Of a stretch of DNA of 64,000 bases, positions 17,711-26,277 are shown piece after piece; the first letter of the stretch is position 1; each line of letters starts with the position of its first letter. The DNA is from Streptomyces mangrovisoli (GTDB lineage: Bacteria > Actinomycetota > Actinomycetes > Streptomycetales > Streptomycetaceae). The stretch is from positions 91,169-155,168 of the forward strand of contig NZ_LAVA02000030.1 in NCBI RefSeq assembly GCF_000974985.2. Reading direction: 5' to 3'. Both the position numbers and the translations under genes were made by a program. Under the pieces are notes generated by a model that saw nothing but the letters and a program-made list of their open reading frames with translations, was not told the DNA's origin and made no database searches.

Positions 17711-18688
17711 TCACCGGCCCGCGGGCGGAACACCGCCGTCCCCGCCGGAGGCGCCCCGCCGCAGGCCCAGGACCTCGGCGGCCGCGAAGGTCTCGCCCGC
17801 GGGGCGTTCGGCGTAGTGCGGGGTGAGCAGGGCGTCCAGCTCGTCGTAGCTGAAGGTGTCCTGCTTGCTGTCGAACTTCGCCTGCACGCGCGGCCGTTCG
17901 ACGACGGCCACCATGCCGCCGTGGACGACGAGCAGCTGCCCGTTGATCCGCGCGGCGGCCGGTGAGGCCAAGTAGCCTACGAGCGGGGCGACATGCTCGG
18001 GTGCGAGCGGGTCGAGGCCCTCCTCGGGAGCGGCGAACCCCGCGAACACGTCCTCGGTCATCCGGGTCCGGGCGCGCGGGCAGATGACGTTCGCGGTGAC
18101 CCCGTACTTGGCGAGGGCCAGCGCCGTGGAGGTGGTCAGACCGACGATCCCGCCCTTCGCCGCCGCGTAGTTGGGCTGTCCGGCGGAACCGGCGAGGAAC
18201 GCCTCCGACGAGGTGTTCACGATCCGCCCGTACACCGCGCCGCCCGTGGCCTTCGCGCGCTCGCGCCAGTGCGCGGCGGCGAAGCGGGTGGTGTTGAAGT
18301 GCCCCTTGAGATGGACCCGGATCACCGAGTCCCACTCGTCCTCCGACATGGAGAAGACCATGCGGTCGCGCAGGATGCCCGCGTTGTTGACGAGGATGTC
18401 GAGCCCCCCGAACTCGGCGATCGCGCCCGCCACCAGCTCCCGCGCCGCGGCGAAGTCGGCGACGTCCCCGGTGTGCGCGAGGGCCCGGCCGCCCGCCGCG
18501 CGGATCTCGGCGGCGACCGCCTCGGCGGGCCCGGCGGACGCCCCGCCCGTGCCGTCGCGGCCCGCCGCGCCGAAGTCGTTGACGACGACCGCGGCACCGA
18601 GCCGGGCGAGTTCCAGCGCCTCGGCCCGGCCCAGCCCGCGGCCCGCGCCGGTCACGATCGCGGTGAGTCCCTCCAACGGGGTGGTCAT
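17711..18688 (-). CDS. SDR dehydrogenase, Hsd4A / multifunctional-enzyme type 2-like
   Basis: 325-residue short-chain dehydrogenase that should oxidise 3-hydroxyacyl-CoA (steroid side chain or fatty acyl) with NAD+. Cofactor motif TGAGRGLGRAEA, NNAG at LVNNAGILRD, catalytic Ser in NTSSEAF and YxxxK in YAAAKGG. VFSMSEDEWDSVIRVHLKGH and ANVICPRARTRMTEDVF are close to mycobacterial Hsd4A (Rv3502c) from memory. The C-terminal 60 residues (TFSYDELDALLTPHY) also occur in that protein. It is the last gene of the operon MaoC - alcohol dehydrogenase - SDR. Confidence 0.85.
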   Translation of the reverse strand: MTTPLEGLTAIVTGAGRGLGRAEALELARLGAAVVVNDFGAAGRDGTGGASAGPAEAVAAEIRAAGGRALAHTGDVADFAAARELVAGAIAEFGGLDILVNNAGILRDRMVFSMSEDEWDSVIRVHLKGHFNTTRFAAAHWRERAKATGGAVYGRIVNTSSEAFLAGSAGQPNYAAAKGGIVGLTTSTALALAKYGVTANVICPRARTRMTEDVFAGFAAPEEGLDPLAPEHVAPLVGYLASPAAARINGQLLVVHGGMVAVVERPRVQAKFDSKQDTFSYDELDALLTPHYAERPAGETFAAAEVLGLRRGASGGDGGVPPAGR

Positions 18689-18700
18689 CGGCGCTCCCCG

Positions 18701-19777
18701 TCAGATCTCGATGCAGGTCCGCAGGGCCGACCCCGTGCGCATCTGGTCCAGCGCCTCGTTGATCTCGGCGAGCGGCACCCGGTGGGTGATCAGCCCCGCG
18801 AGGTCGACGCGGCCGGCCCGCCACAGGTCGATGGTCCGCTCGTAGGAGCGCAGAACGTCGCCGCCGCCGTAGAGCGAGGGCAGTATCCGCTTCTCGTCGA
18901 AGAACAGCTCGAACATGTTGAGTTGGAGCATGTCGTCCATGGCACCCGCGCCGACCACCACGAGGGTGCCGCCGCGCCGGGTGGTGTCGTAGGCGGTACG
19001 TGCGGTCGCCGAGCGGCCGACCACCTCGAAGACGTAGTCGAAGCCCTCGCCCGCCGTGACCCGCTGCTTGGCGTCGGGGAGTTCGTCCGGCGCGACCGCC
19101 TGCGTGGCGCCGAACCGCAGCGCCGCCTCCCGGCGGGACGCCACGGGGTCGACCGCGACGATCTCGGCGGCGCCCTTCAGCCGCGCCCCCTGGATCGCGG
19201 AGATCCCCACACCCCCGCACCCGATGACCGCGACGGACGAACCGGCCTTCACGTCCGCGGTGTTGAGGGCGGCGCCGAGTCCGGTGGTCACGCCGCAGCC
19301 GATCAGCGCGGCGATGTCGAAGGGCACGTCGTCCGGGATCGGCACGGCGCAGCCCGCGTCGACGACGACCTCCTCGGCGAAGGTGCCGGTGCCCGCGAAA
19401 CCGAAGACGTCGCCGCCGGGGCGGCGGAAGTTGGGGGTGCCCGCGTTCATGAACCCGGCCAGGCACAGCTCGGTCTGCCCCCGCCTGCACGCCGGACAGG
19501 CGCCGCAGGCCGGCAGCCAGCAGACCACGACCCGGTCGCCGGGCTTGAGGTGCGTCACGTTCTCACCGGCCTCGACGACCTCGCCTGCGCCCTCGTGCCC
19601 GGGGACGAACGGCGCGGGCTGCGGCAGCACCCCGCTCATCGCGGACAGGTCCGAGTGGCACAGGCCGGTGGCCCGCACGCGGATCCGCACCTTGCCGGGG
19701 CCGAAGCCCGTCGCCTCGACGTCGTCGAGGACCTCCAGCTTGTCCTGGCCGATCTCGTGCAGTACGGCTGCGCGCAT
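18701..19777 (-). CDS. Zn-dependent alcohol dehydrogenase (MDR family)
   Basis: 358 residues. Catalytic zinc ligands are in GLCHSDL and GHEGAGEV; structural zinc cysteines in CGACPACRRGQTELC; Rossmann motif VIGCGGVGISA. It is a long-chain/sterol alcohol dehydrogenase type that could oxidise the C26 alcohol made by a CYP125-like P450. It lies 12 bp upstream of the SDR gene and about 145 bp after MaoC, separated from MaoC by tandem repeats. Confidence 0.88.
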   Translation of the reverse strand: MRAAVLHEIGQDKLEVLDDVEATGFGPGKVRIRVRATGLCHSDLSAMSGVLPQPAPFVPGHEGAGEVVEAGENVTHLKPGDRVVVCWLPACGACPACRRGQTELCLAGFMNAGTPNFRRPGGDVFGFAGTGTFAEEVVVDAGCAVPIPDDVPFDIAALIGCGVTTGLGAALNTADVKAGSSVAVIGCGGVGISAIQGARLKGAAEIVAVDPVASRREAALRFGATQAVAPDELPDAKQRVTAGEGFDYVFEVVGRSATARTAYDTTRRGGTLVVVGAGAMDDMLQLNMFELFFDEKRILPSLYGGGDVLRSYERTIDLWRAGRVDLAGLITHRVPLAEINEALDQMRTGSALRTCIEI

Positions 19778-19829
19778 GGTGCGGCTCCCCTCGGAGACTG
19801 GTCTGACTCGGGCGGCGCTCCGCTCTCGG

Positions 19830-19930
19830 GTGGTTCGGGTGACTCGGGCGGTTGAGGTGACTCGGGCGGTTCGAGTGACCCGGCGGATCGAGTGACCCGG
19901 CGGATCGAGTGACTCAGATGACTCAGGTGT
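19830..19930. repeat. 17-18 bp tandem repeats at the MaoC stop codon
   Basis: Units of the form GTGACTCGGGCGGTTGAG, GTGACCCGGCGGATCGA and GTGACTCAGAT follow one another; the last partial unit contains the TGA (reverse TCA) of the MaoC gene. The array fills the gap between MaoC and the alcohol dehydrogenase gene. Confidence 0.8.
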
Positions 19931-20780
19931 GTTCGACGACCGTGTCCGCGAGGACCGGCGCGTCGTCGCGGTCCACCGCGCTCACCGCGACCCGCACCGC
20001 CCCCTCCTGCCGCCACATCCGGATCCGCAGAGTCTCCCCCGGGTACACCACCCCGGCGAAGCGGGTGCGGTACGCCCGCACCCGGGCGACGTCCCCGGAG
20101 AGCAGGGTGTCGACGACCGCCTTGAGCGTGATGCCGTAGGTGCACAGCCCGTGCAGGATCGGCCGGTCGAACCCGGCGAGCTTGGCGAACTCGGGGTCGG
20201 CGTGCAGCGGGTTGTAGTCGCCGGAGAGGCGGTAGAGGAGGGCCTGGTCCTCGCGGACGGCCTTCTCGACGATCCGGTCGGGGGTCCCGGTGGGCGGCTC
20301 CGACCGGGCCGAGGGGCCGCGCTCGCCACCCCAGCCGCCCTCGCCGCGGACGAAGATCTGCGAGTCGTTGGTCCACAGCGGGCCGTCCGCGTCGGCGACG
20401 TCGGTGCGCATCACGAGGACCGCCGCCTTGCCCTTGTCGTACACCGCCGCGATCCGGTTGGTGGCGGTCGCGGTGCCCTCCGTGGGGATGGGCCGGTGCA
20501 GGGTCACCGACTGGCCGCCGTGCAGCACTCGGGCCAGGTCCACGTCGATGCCCGGCATGGACAGCCCTCCGGTGACCGCGGGCTTTCCGTTGCCGGCGAC
20601 GGTGGCGAAGCTGGGCAGGACGTGCAGCCGGGACTCCAGGGTGTAGCGCAGCTCGTCGGGGTCGGTCGCGGGGACTCCGGCGCCGATGCCGAGGTGGTAG
20701 AGCTGGACGTCCTTGCGGTCCCAGGTGATCTCGCCGATGCGGGGCTCGGCCGCGAGGGCCTTGGCTGCGTCGATGGGCAT
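19923..20780 (-). CDS. MaoC-type enoyl-CoA hydratase 2, Hsd4B-like
   Basis: 285-residue double-hotdog protein. The C-terminal half has the hydratase-2 motif LSGDYNPLHADPEFAKLAGF followed by RPILHGLCTYG, with catalytic Asp and His. The N-terminal half (ITWDRKDVQLYHLGIGAG) lacks the motif and is the substrate-binding hotdog. The order and phrases match mycobacterial Hsd4B (Rv3538), which hydrates steroid enoyl-CoA. It is the first gene of the operon; a perfect KstR box lies about 290 bp upstream. Confidence 0.88.
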   Translation of the reverse strand: MPIDAAKALAAEPRIGEITWDRKDVQLYHLGIGAGVPATDPDELRYTLESRLHVLPSFATVAGNGKPAVTGGLSMPGIDVDLARVLHGGQSVTLHRPIPTEGTATATNRIAAVYDKGKAAVLVMRTDVADADGPLWTNDSQIFVRGEGGWGGERGPSARSEPPTGTPDRIVEKAVREDQALLYRLSGDYNPLHADPEFAKLAGFDRPILHGLCTYGITLKAVVDTLLSGDVARVRAYRTRFAGVVYPGETLRIRMWRQEGAVRVAVSAVDRDDAPVLADTVVEHT

Positions 20781-21072
20781 GGGTCTCCTCGGGACGGCGC
20801 CGGGAAGGCGGGCGGCAGCCTGCGGGCGGCCGGGCTTGGACGACAGGAAGCGTAGGCGGCGTAGATGTGGACGGCCGCAGAGGCGGACGCGTGCGGTGTG
20901 TGTGGGGCGGGCGCAGGGGTGCAGACGCGGACGGGTGCGGGTGCGGGCGGGTGCGGGTGCGGGCGTGGGTGGATGCGGGCGGGGTGGATGCGGGCGGGGT
21001 GGGCTGGACGGTGGCAGACCCCGGCACGGCCGTCCGCACCGTCGGCCGCGCCGAGGCCGCCACGGGCCGACC

Positions 21073-21086
21073 TAGAACGCGTTCCA
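21073..21086. promoter_or_regulatory. KstR box
   Basis: TAGAACGCGTTCCA fits the published KstR consensus TNNAACNNGTTNNA at every fixed position. It lies upstream of the MaoC/ADH/SDR operon on the left and the histidine kinase on the right. Confidence 0.75.
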
Positions 21087-21133
21087 GTCCGGCGCCGTAT
21101 GTATAGCCGAGCGCGGCGGACTTGTGAAGACTC

Positions 21134-21148
21134 CTGACGACGTGTCAG
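21134..21148. promoter_or_regulatory. CTGACG-N4-RTCAG palindrome, copy 1
   Basis: CTGACGACGTGTCAG. It is one of four 15-bp copies in this window, 48 bp to the right of the KstR box in the same divergent region. The regulator is not known. Confidence 0.6.
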
Positions 21149-21282
21149 CTCCGGGCGCCGGCCCGGGGCGCGGCGGCCGTGACATTTGTCCCGCCCGAGG
21201 CCGTACAACCGCCTCTGCCGGCCGGGCGCGGGCGCCGATAGCGTCATAGACGCGACAGGCATCCGATCGGGGGACTGGGGAC

Positions 21283-22683
21283 ATGGACATGGCGTTGTGG
21301 AGTGCGGTCCGGTGCCGCGTCGAGACCTGGCAGGCGGCGCGCCAGGAGTGGAAGCGGGACATGGAGCGCTTCAAGCAGGCGCAGCGGGCGGCGCGCGGGA
21401 CGGGCGAGCGGCCCGAGCATCCGGGGCCGCCGCCCACCGGGTTCTCGCTGCTGCCGTGGCTGCTGATGGGGCTGGGCTCGTTCTCCAACCTGCTCCAGGG
21501 CAAGACCCCGAACCCGTGGGTCGGCGGCCTCGGCCTGCTGGCCTTCAACTCCCTCTACGTCTACGTCACCTTCCGCTCCTTCGACCGCGAGAAGCGCCGG
21601 GCCGTCTCCACCCGGGTCGCGCTGCTGCTGATGGGCCTGGTCACCACGGGTCTCGCGGTCGCCTACGGCGGCAACTGGCTGATGTTCTTCCTGCTCCTCG
21701 GCCTCGCGACCGGCGCCACCCTGCGCGGTCCCTGGCTGGGCCGCACCGGTGTGCTGCTGGCCGTGTACGCGGGCGTGGTCTGCGCCTTCAAGTCCGGCTC
21801 CGACGCCGTGAACATCGCCTACGGCACCTTCCTGTCGAGCATGGTGACCGCCGCGATCCTCAGCCTGAGCGAGGCGGTGCGCGAGCTGAACGCCGCCCGC
21901 GAGGAACTGGCCCGGCGCGCGGTGGAGAAGGAGCGGATGCGCTTCTCCCGCGATCTGCACGACCTGCTCGGGCACACGCTGTCGGTGATCGTGGTGAAGT
22001 CCGAGGCGGCCCGCCGGCTGGCGCCGCGCGACATGGACGCGGCGCTCGGGCAGATCACGGACATCGAGTCGGTGGGCCGGCAGGCGCTGACCGAGATCCG
22101 TGAGGCGGTCACCGGCTACCGCGAGGGCAGCCTCGCCACCGAGCTGACCCGGGCCCGCTCGGCCCTGGCGGCGGCGGGGATGCGGCCGGTGGTGCGGCAG
22201 TCGGGCGCCCCGCTCGATCCGCAGGCCGAGGCGCTGCTCGGCTGGGTGGTCCGCGAGGCCGTCACCAACGTGGTCCGGCACAGCCGCGCGTCGCGCTGCG
22301 AGATCACCGTCGCCAGCGCGGCGGAACGGGTACGGCTGACCGTCTCCGACGACGGTGAGGGCGGGGGCGGCGTCGGGGGCGCGGCCCCGAGCCGGAGCGA
22401 GGGCCGGGGCGAGGGCCGGGGCGAGGGCGAGGGCCGGAGCGAGGGCCAGGGCGAGGGCACGGGCGAGGGCACGGGCACGGGCACGGCTGCCGCCGGGGCC
22501 GGGGCGGGCATCGGCGGGACCGGTCTGAAGGGGCTGACCGAGCGCCTCGCGGCGGCGGGCGGCTCGCTGCGGGCCGGCCCGTCGCCGCGCGGCGGCTTCA
22601 CGGTCACCGCGGAGCTCCCGACGGAGCCGACCCCGGCACGACCGGCTCCGCTGGAACCGGTCGCACGGGGGTCGGCCAGGTGA
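21283..22683 (+). CDS. DesK-type sensor histidine kinase with an expanded ATP lid
   Basis: 466 residues. There are about four to five membrane helices (residues 50-185), a HisKA_3 dimerisation domain with FSRDLHDLLGHTLS (phospho-His near 226), and a HATPase domain with N-box REAVTNVVRHSR and G1 box VSDDGEG. Between G1 and the G2 box GGTGLKGLTERL lies about 40 residues of Gly/Glu/Arg/Ser repeat coded by a GAGGGCCGGGGC-type repeat. Its likely partner is the response regulator at 24774, two genes away, rather than adjacent as usual. Confidence 0.88.
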   Translation: MDMALWSAVRCRVETWQAARQEWKRDMERFKQAQRAARGTGERPEHPGPPPTGFSLLPWLLMGLGSFSNLLQGKTPNPWVGGLGLLAFNSLYVYVTFRSFDREKRRAVSTRVALLLMGLVTTGLAVAYGGNWLMFFLLLGLATGATLRGPWLGRTGVLLAVYAGVVCAFKSGSDAVNIAYGTFLSSMVTAAILSLSEAVRELNAAREELARRAVEKERMRFSRDLHDLLGHTLSVIVVKSEAARRLAPRDMDAALGQITDIESVGRQALTEIREAVTGYREGSLATELTRARSALAAAGMRPVVRQSGAPLDPQAEALLGWVVREAVTNVVRHSRASRCEITVASAAERVRLTVSDDGEGGGGVGGAAPSRSEGRGEGRGEGEGRSEGQGEGTGEGTGTGTAAAGAGAGIGGTGLKGLTERLAAAGGSLRAGPSPRGGFTVTAELPTEPTPARPAPLEPVARGSAR

Positions 22684-22809
22684 CCTTCGGCCCGCGGGCC
22701 CACGGGGCACGGACTCACCGGCCCGCGGACCTACGGGGTCACCAGCCCAGGGGCTCAACAGCCCACGGGCTCACCGGCCCAGGGCTCGCGGGCTCACGGG
22801 CTCACCGGT
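22684..22809. repeat. Imperfect GGCTCACCGGCCCACGG repeats between convergent genes
   Basis: About six degenerate 15-20 bp units built from GGGCTCACCGGCCCACGGG fill the gap between the kinase stop and the arabinofuranosidase stop. No gene or clear terminator hairpin with a T-tract is seen. Confidence 0.65.
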
Positions 22810-24387
22810 CTACGGCGCCCAGGGTGACGTGACCGTCCAGCTCACGTCGTCGGTCCAGGACGTCGCGCTGTCCCAGGCGTTGGAGCCGCCGTCGCTCGCG
22901 ATGTAGACGTTGTAGTTGTAGTGGCGGATGTATTTCGTCGGGTAGTTGTACGACGCGAACGACGTGCCCGTGCCGCTCTTGCCGGTCGTCGGGCAGAACG
23001 TGGCGTCGGCTCTGAACTGGGCGGTGCCGTCCATGGGTTGTCGGTAGAGCCGGTAGTTGTAGTGGCGCAGATAGTCGCCGGGGTAGTTGCGCGACTCGAA
23101 GGAGACGCACGAGCTGCTCGCCAGGCCCTTGCGGACGATCCAGGTCGCGTCGTTCTTGTCGAGGGACGAACTGCTCGACGTCACCGAGGAGAGGACGGCC
23201 GCGTTGGCCTGGTGCCGTATGTAGTCCGTGGTGCAGCAGGAGGTCGTCGCGGCCAGCGAGATCTCCGACCCGGCGGTCAGTGAGCCGGTGGAGCCGGTCG
23301 AGCCGCCGTAGCCGACGGAGACGATGTTCGACTGCACGGCGTCGTCGGCGGCGTCGGTGGGGATGCCGGAGGTCATGACACCCTCGAAGAAGGAGCCGAT
23401 GGAGCCGTTGCTGTTGTCACCACCGGTGCCGAGGACGATCGCACCCTCCTGATGCATCGGCGAGTAACCGCCGCCGTTGACGGTGGGCTCGCCCCCGGAA
23501 TACGTGGTGGTAAGTCCACCGGATTGCGCATTGCCGTATTTCAGCGCGAAATGGTCCTGGCCGTTGTTCTTCAGCAGTGCGGTCACGAACGGCAGCGCGC
23601 CGGTCCCGGTGTTCGAGGAGTTCTTGCTGTATCCGGAATCCGACTGGAACAGCCCGTTCTCCAGGTCGGCCTGGACCCAGGGGCCGGAGCCGTAGCAGGG
23701 CGAGAACCAGCACTCGGTGCCGAAGTTGATCGCGTCCATGTGCCCGTTGCCGGTGTCCTTGTTGTTCGTCTCGGCGTTGCCGTAGTCGAAGCAGCAGGAG
23801 CCGTTGACGTGGGTGCCGGAGGTCACCATGTACATCCCCTCGGCGCCGCCGTTCGTGGCCACGCCCGAGGTGGCGTTGTTGCGGTAGCCCATGCCGGCCG
23901 AGATCTCCAGGCCGTAGACCTGGTGGCCGCCCACGGTCACCGGCAGCGCGTCCGCCGGGGCGCCGACGTCCGCGGCACCGGCCCCGCCCGCGCCCTCGAT
24001 CGTGAGGTCGTTGTGGCGCGCGGACTGGTCGTAGATCTTGGTGATGATGCAGGTGGTGCCGGAACAGAAGGAGTCCTGGGCCGCGGCGTTGGCATAGCCG
24101 CCGGTCGCCAGCAGTCCGATGTTCGTGGTCGCGCTGTCCGAGGCGCGCTGCACCTGGTAGAGCGAGCCGCTGTACGACGAGTACAGCGCCCTGACCAGGC
24201 TGTGCGCGGCCACGCAGGGGGTACCCGCGGAGGCGTAGACGTCACAGGGCAGCGAACTGGCGGCGGCCGCCTGCGGGGCGCCGACGCCCAGCGAGAGGCC
24301 GACGGCCAGCGCGGCGGCGGCCACAAGGGCCCAGAGCGGCCGGAGCCGTTGGAGCGGTCGGAGCAGTGGGAGCGGTCTGGAGAACAC
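22810..24387 (-). CDS. Secreted alpha-L-arabinofuranosidase, GH54 + CBM42
   Basis: 525 residues. It starts at GTG 24387 with GAGG six bases upstream, then a signal peptide ending GAPQAAAASS. The GH54 catalytic domain (about 45-340) has many Cys pairs and the nucleophile region YGLEISAGMGYRNN; the acid/base region is GGDNSNGSIGSFFEG. The C-terminal AbfB/CBM42 beta-trefoil has repeated YIRHYNYNVY and YLRHYNYRLY arabinose-binding motifs. It removes arabinose side chains from arabinoxylan outside the cell. It sits, in opposite orientation, between a kinase and response regulator that normally adjoin. Confidence 0.93.
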   Translation of the reverse strand: MFSRPLPLLRPLQRLRPLWALVAAAALAVGLSLGVGAPQAAAASSLPCDVYASAGTPCVAAHSLVRALYSSYSGSLYQVQRASDSATTNIGLLATGGYANAAAQDSFCSGTTCIITKIYDQSARHNDLTIEGAGGAGAADVGAPADALPVTVGGHQVYGLEISAGMGYRNNATSGVATNGGAEGMYMVTSGTHVNGSCCFDYGNAETNNKDTGNGHMDAINFGTECWFSPCYGSGPWVQADLENGLFQSDSGYSKNSSNTGTGALPFVTALLKNNGQDHFALKYGNAQSGGLTTTYSGGEPTVNGGGYSPMHQEGAIVLGTGGDNSNGSIGSFFEGVMTSGIPTDAADDAVQSNIVSVGYGGSTGSTGSLTAGSEISLAATTSCCTTDYIRHQANAAVLSSVTSSSSSLDKNDATWIVRKGLASSSCVSFESRNYPGDYLRHYNYRLYRQPMDGTAQFRADATFCPTTGKSGTGTSFASYNYPTKYIRHYNYNVYIASDGGSNAWDSATSWTDDVSWTVTSPWAP

Positions 24388-24447
24388 GGCGCACCTCTTC
24401 CGTTCCTGGTGGGGCAGTGCGGGTGGGGCGGTGCACCGGCACGTACG

Positions 24448-24516
24448 AAATACCGGACGCCGTTCGACCGAAATACCGAACCTCTCCTGTCATCCGATTC
24501 AGCCAAAATACCGAAC
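24448..24516. promoter_or_regulatory. Three AAATACCGRAC direct repeats upstream of the arabinofuranosidase gene
   Basis: AAATACCGGAC at 24448, AAATACCGAAC at 24471 and AAATACCGAAC at 24506 lie 61-130 bp before the GTG of the secreted enzyme, in an AT-rich stretch. On the gene's strand they read GTTCGGTATTT. Spacings are 23 and 35 bp. They are candidate binding sites for a sugar-responsive regulator. Confidence 0.5.
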
Positions 24517-24773
24517 GCGCCGAAAACGTGCCGGAATTGAATGGACCGCGGAAAACACGAACGCGATCCTCCGAATGCAGAGGCGATTGTTTTCCGCGTG
24601 GCGGAGGCCGTCAAGAGTCGCGGACGGGAATGGCGCAGAGTTTCCTTCTCCGCCGCGGCCGACGCCGCGCACAGCGACCTCGGCCCGCGCCCCGGCCCCG
24701 GCCCCTGTCCCCCGCCCGGCCGCTCGGGCCTCTGCCGGGTCTCTGCCGGGACTTCTGTGCCTACTCTTGACCC

Positions 24774-25415
24774 GTGAACGAGATGCCCGGCGAACACCGC
24801 TCCGCGAAGTGCGTCCGAGTTCTGCTCGCCGAGGATCAGGGCATGATGCGCGGCGCGCTCGCCCTGTTGCTCAATCTGGAGCCGGACATCGAGGTCGTCG
24901 CCCAGGTCTCCCGGGGCGACGCCATCGTGGACGCGGCCCTCCTCCAACGGCCCGACGTGGCGCTGCTGGACATCGAACTGCCGGGCATGAGCGGTCTGGA
25001 CGCGGCCGCCGCGCTGCGCGAACAGGCCCCCGACTGCCGGGTGCTGATCCTCACCACGTTCGGCCGGCCCGGCTATCTGCGCCGGGCGATGGAGGCGGGC
25101 GCCGCGGGCTTCCTGGTCAAGGACGGCCCGGTGGAGGAACTGGCGGACGCCGTACGGCGCGTGCTCACCGGCGAGACGGTGATCGACCCGGCGCTGGCCG
25201 CGGCGGCGCTCAGCGCGGGGCCGAACCCGCTGACGGCCCGCGAGTGCGATGTGCTGAAGGCGTCGGTGGACGGGGCCACCGTCGCCGACATCGCGGCCGA
25301 GCTGCACCTGTCCGAGTCGACCGTGCGCAACTACCTGTCGTCGGCGATCGGCAAGACCGGTACCCGCAACCGGATGGAGGCCATGCGCGAGGCCCGGCAG
25401 CAGGGCTGGCTGTGA
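24774..25415 (+). CDS. LuxR/NarL-family response regulator (DesR type)
   Basis: 213 residues. The receiver domain has the acidic pair in LLAEDQG, phospho-Asp in VALLDIELPG and Lys in FLVKDGP; the C-terminal LuxR HTH is LTARECDVLKASVDG through SESTVRNYLSSAIGKTG. It resembles partners of DesK-type kinases such as the one ending at 22683. It starts at GTG 24774. TACTCT at 24762-24767 ends six bases before the GTG and no ribosome site is present, so the mRNA is probably leaderless. Confidence 0.9.
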   Translation: MNEMPGEHRSAKCVRVLLAEDQGMMRGALALLLNLEPDIEVVAQVSRGDAIVDAALLQRPDVALLDIELPGMSGLDAAAALREQAPDCRVLILTTFGRPGYLRRAMEAGAAGFLVKDGPVEELADAVRRVLTGETVIDPALAAAALSAGPNPLTARECDVLKASVDGATVADIAAELHLSESTVRNYLSSAIGKTGTRNRMEAMREARQQGWL

Positions 25416-25452
25416 CCGCCCCCGCCGCCGGGCGCCGCGTCGTGGCCCGCCG

Positions 25453-26277
25453 TCAGCCGATCACCTTCGCGCTCTTGTAGTACGTGTTCTCCGAGGCCAG
25501 GCACACGAACCACTTCGTCCGGAACCCGGTGACCGTCCGGGGCACCACCACGGTGCTGGTGCCGTCGTGCCAGGTGCACTCGACCTTCGGGGCGGTCCCG
25601 GCGACCTGACCGACCACCAGTCGCGGCAGGTCCTTCTGGCCGTCCGCGAAGGGCAGGGAGGCGACCTCCATGTCGGTGCCCGTCAGGTCTCCGGGCGAGG
25701 CGTCCGTGCCGAACATGAGCACCTTCTCGGGATGCCCCTGCCAGTCGCGGACGACGAAGTGCGAGGTCTTCCCGATCAGCTCGGAGGCGTTGCCGTAAGT
25801 CCCGACCCGGTCGGCGTCCTTGCCGTAGATCGCGGGGCGAAGGCCCAGCAGCGCCATCGCGGCCACCTGCCGGGTCGCCTCGGCCTTGGTGCGCGGCGCT
25901 CCCCACACCTCGATCGTCACCTTCCACCGTTGGCCCAGCTCGGTCCCGGCGCCGATCTGGGTCCGCAGCGGCGTGTACACGTGACGCTCGTCCGGCGTGG
26001 TCGGCGCCGACGCGGTCGACGCGGCCGCCGCGTGTCCGTTCCCGGTGGCGCCGCCCGGCAGTCCGGTCACCGCCAGCGTGCCGCCGGCCGAGACCGCGAG
26101 CACCAGGGTCGTGGCCGTCGCGACCGCCCAGCGGCGGGCCTTGCGCCGGCGTCCGCCGCGCAGCACGGACTGCACGGGGGCCGTACCGATCTCGACCTCG
26201 TCCGCGGCGTCCGCGAGGAGGAGGCTGATGTCCGTCTGCGTCATCTCGTGGTTCCTCTCCCGGTCCTCGCCCCTCAC
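25453..26277 (-). CDS. Single-pass membrane protein, partner of the ECF sigma factor
   Basis: 274 residues: a short cytoplasmic N-terminus (SLLLADAADEVEIG), an Arg-rich stop RGGRRRKARRW, one membrane helix (AVATATTLVLAVSAGGTLAV) and an extracytoplasmic domain with conserved Trp/Cys near the C-terminus. Such proteins follow SigE-family sigma genes and may modulate them. It starts at GTG 26277, with GGGAGG five bases upstream and a GTGA overlap with the sigma stop; ATG 26244 is the alternative. No zinc anti-sigma motif (HxxxCxxC) is present. Confidence 0.75.
   Translation of the reverse strand: MRGEDRERNHEMTQTDISLLLADAADEVEIGTAPVQSVLRGGRRRKARRWAVATATTLVLAVSAGGTLAVTGLPGGATGNGHAAAASTASAPTTPDERHVYTPLRTQIGAGTELGQRWKVTIEVWGAPRTKAEATRQVAAMALLGLRPAIYGKDADRVGTYGNASELIGKTSHFVVRDWQGHPEKVLMFGTDASPGDLTGTDMEVASLPFADGQKDLPRLVVGQVAGTAPKVECTWHDGTSTVVVPRTVTGFRTKWFVCLASENTYYKSAKVIG

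Larger units (their letters stand above)
20781..21282. other. 500-bp divergent intergenic region with G-run repeats and operators
   Basis: Between the MaoC operon and the histidine kinase gene there is no convincing gene. From about 20925 to 21010 the plus strand is an imperfect repeat of GGTGCGGGTGCGGGCG and GGATGCGGGCGGGGT, with G-runs that could form G-quadruplexes. Further right are a KstR box (21073) and a CTGACG palindrome (21134). Confidence 0.7.

Noticed and set aside
17711..20780. Polyketide or antibiotic tailoring operon
   Set aside because: The SDR, MDR and MaoC proteins could tailor a polyketide, but there is no synthase in the window and similarity plus KstR box favours sterol or acyl-CoA breakdown.
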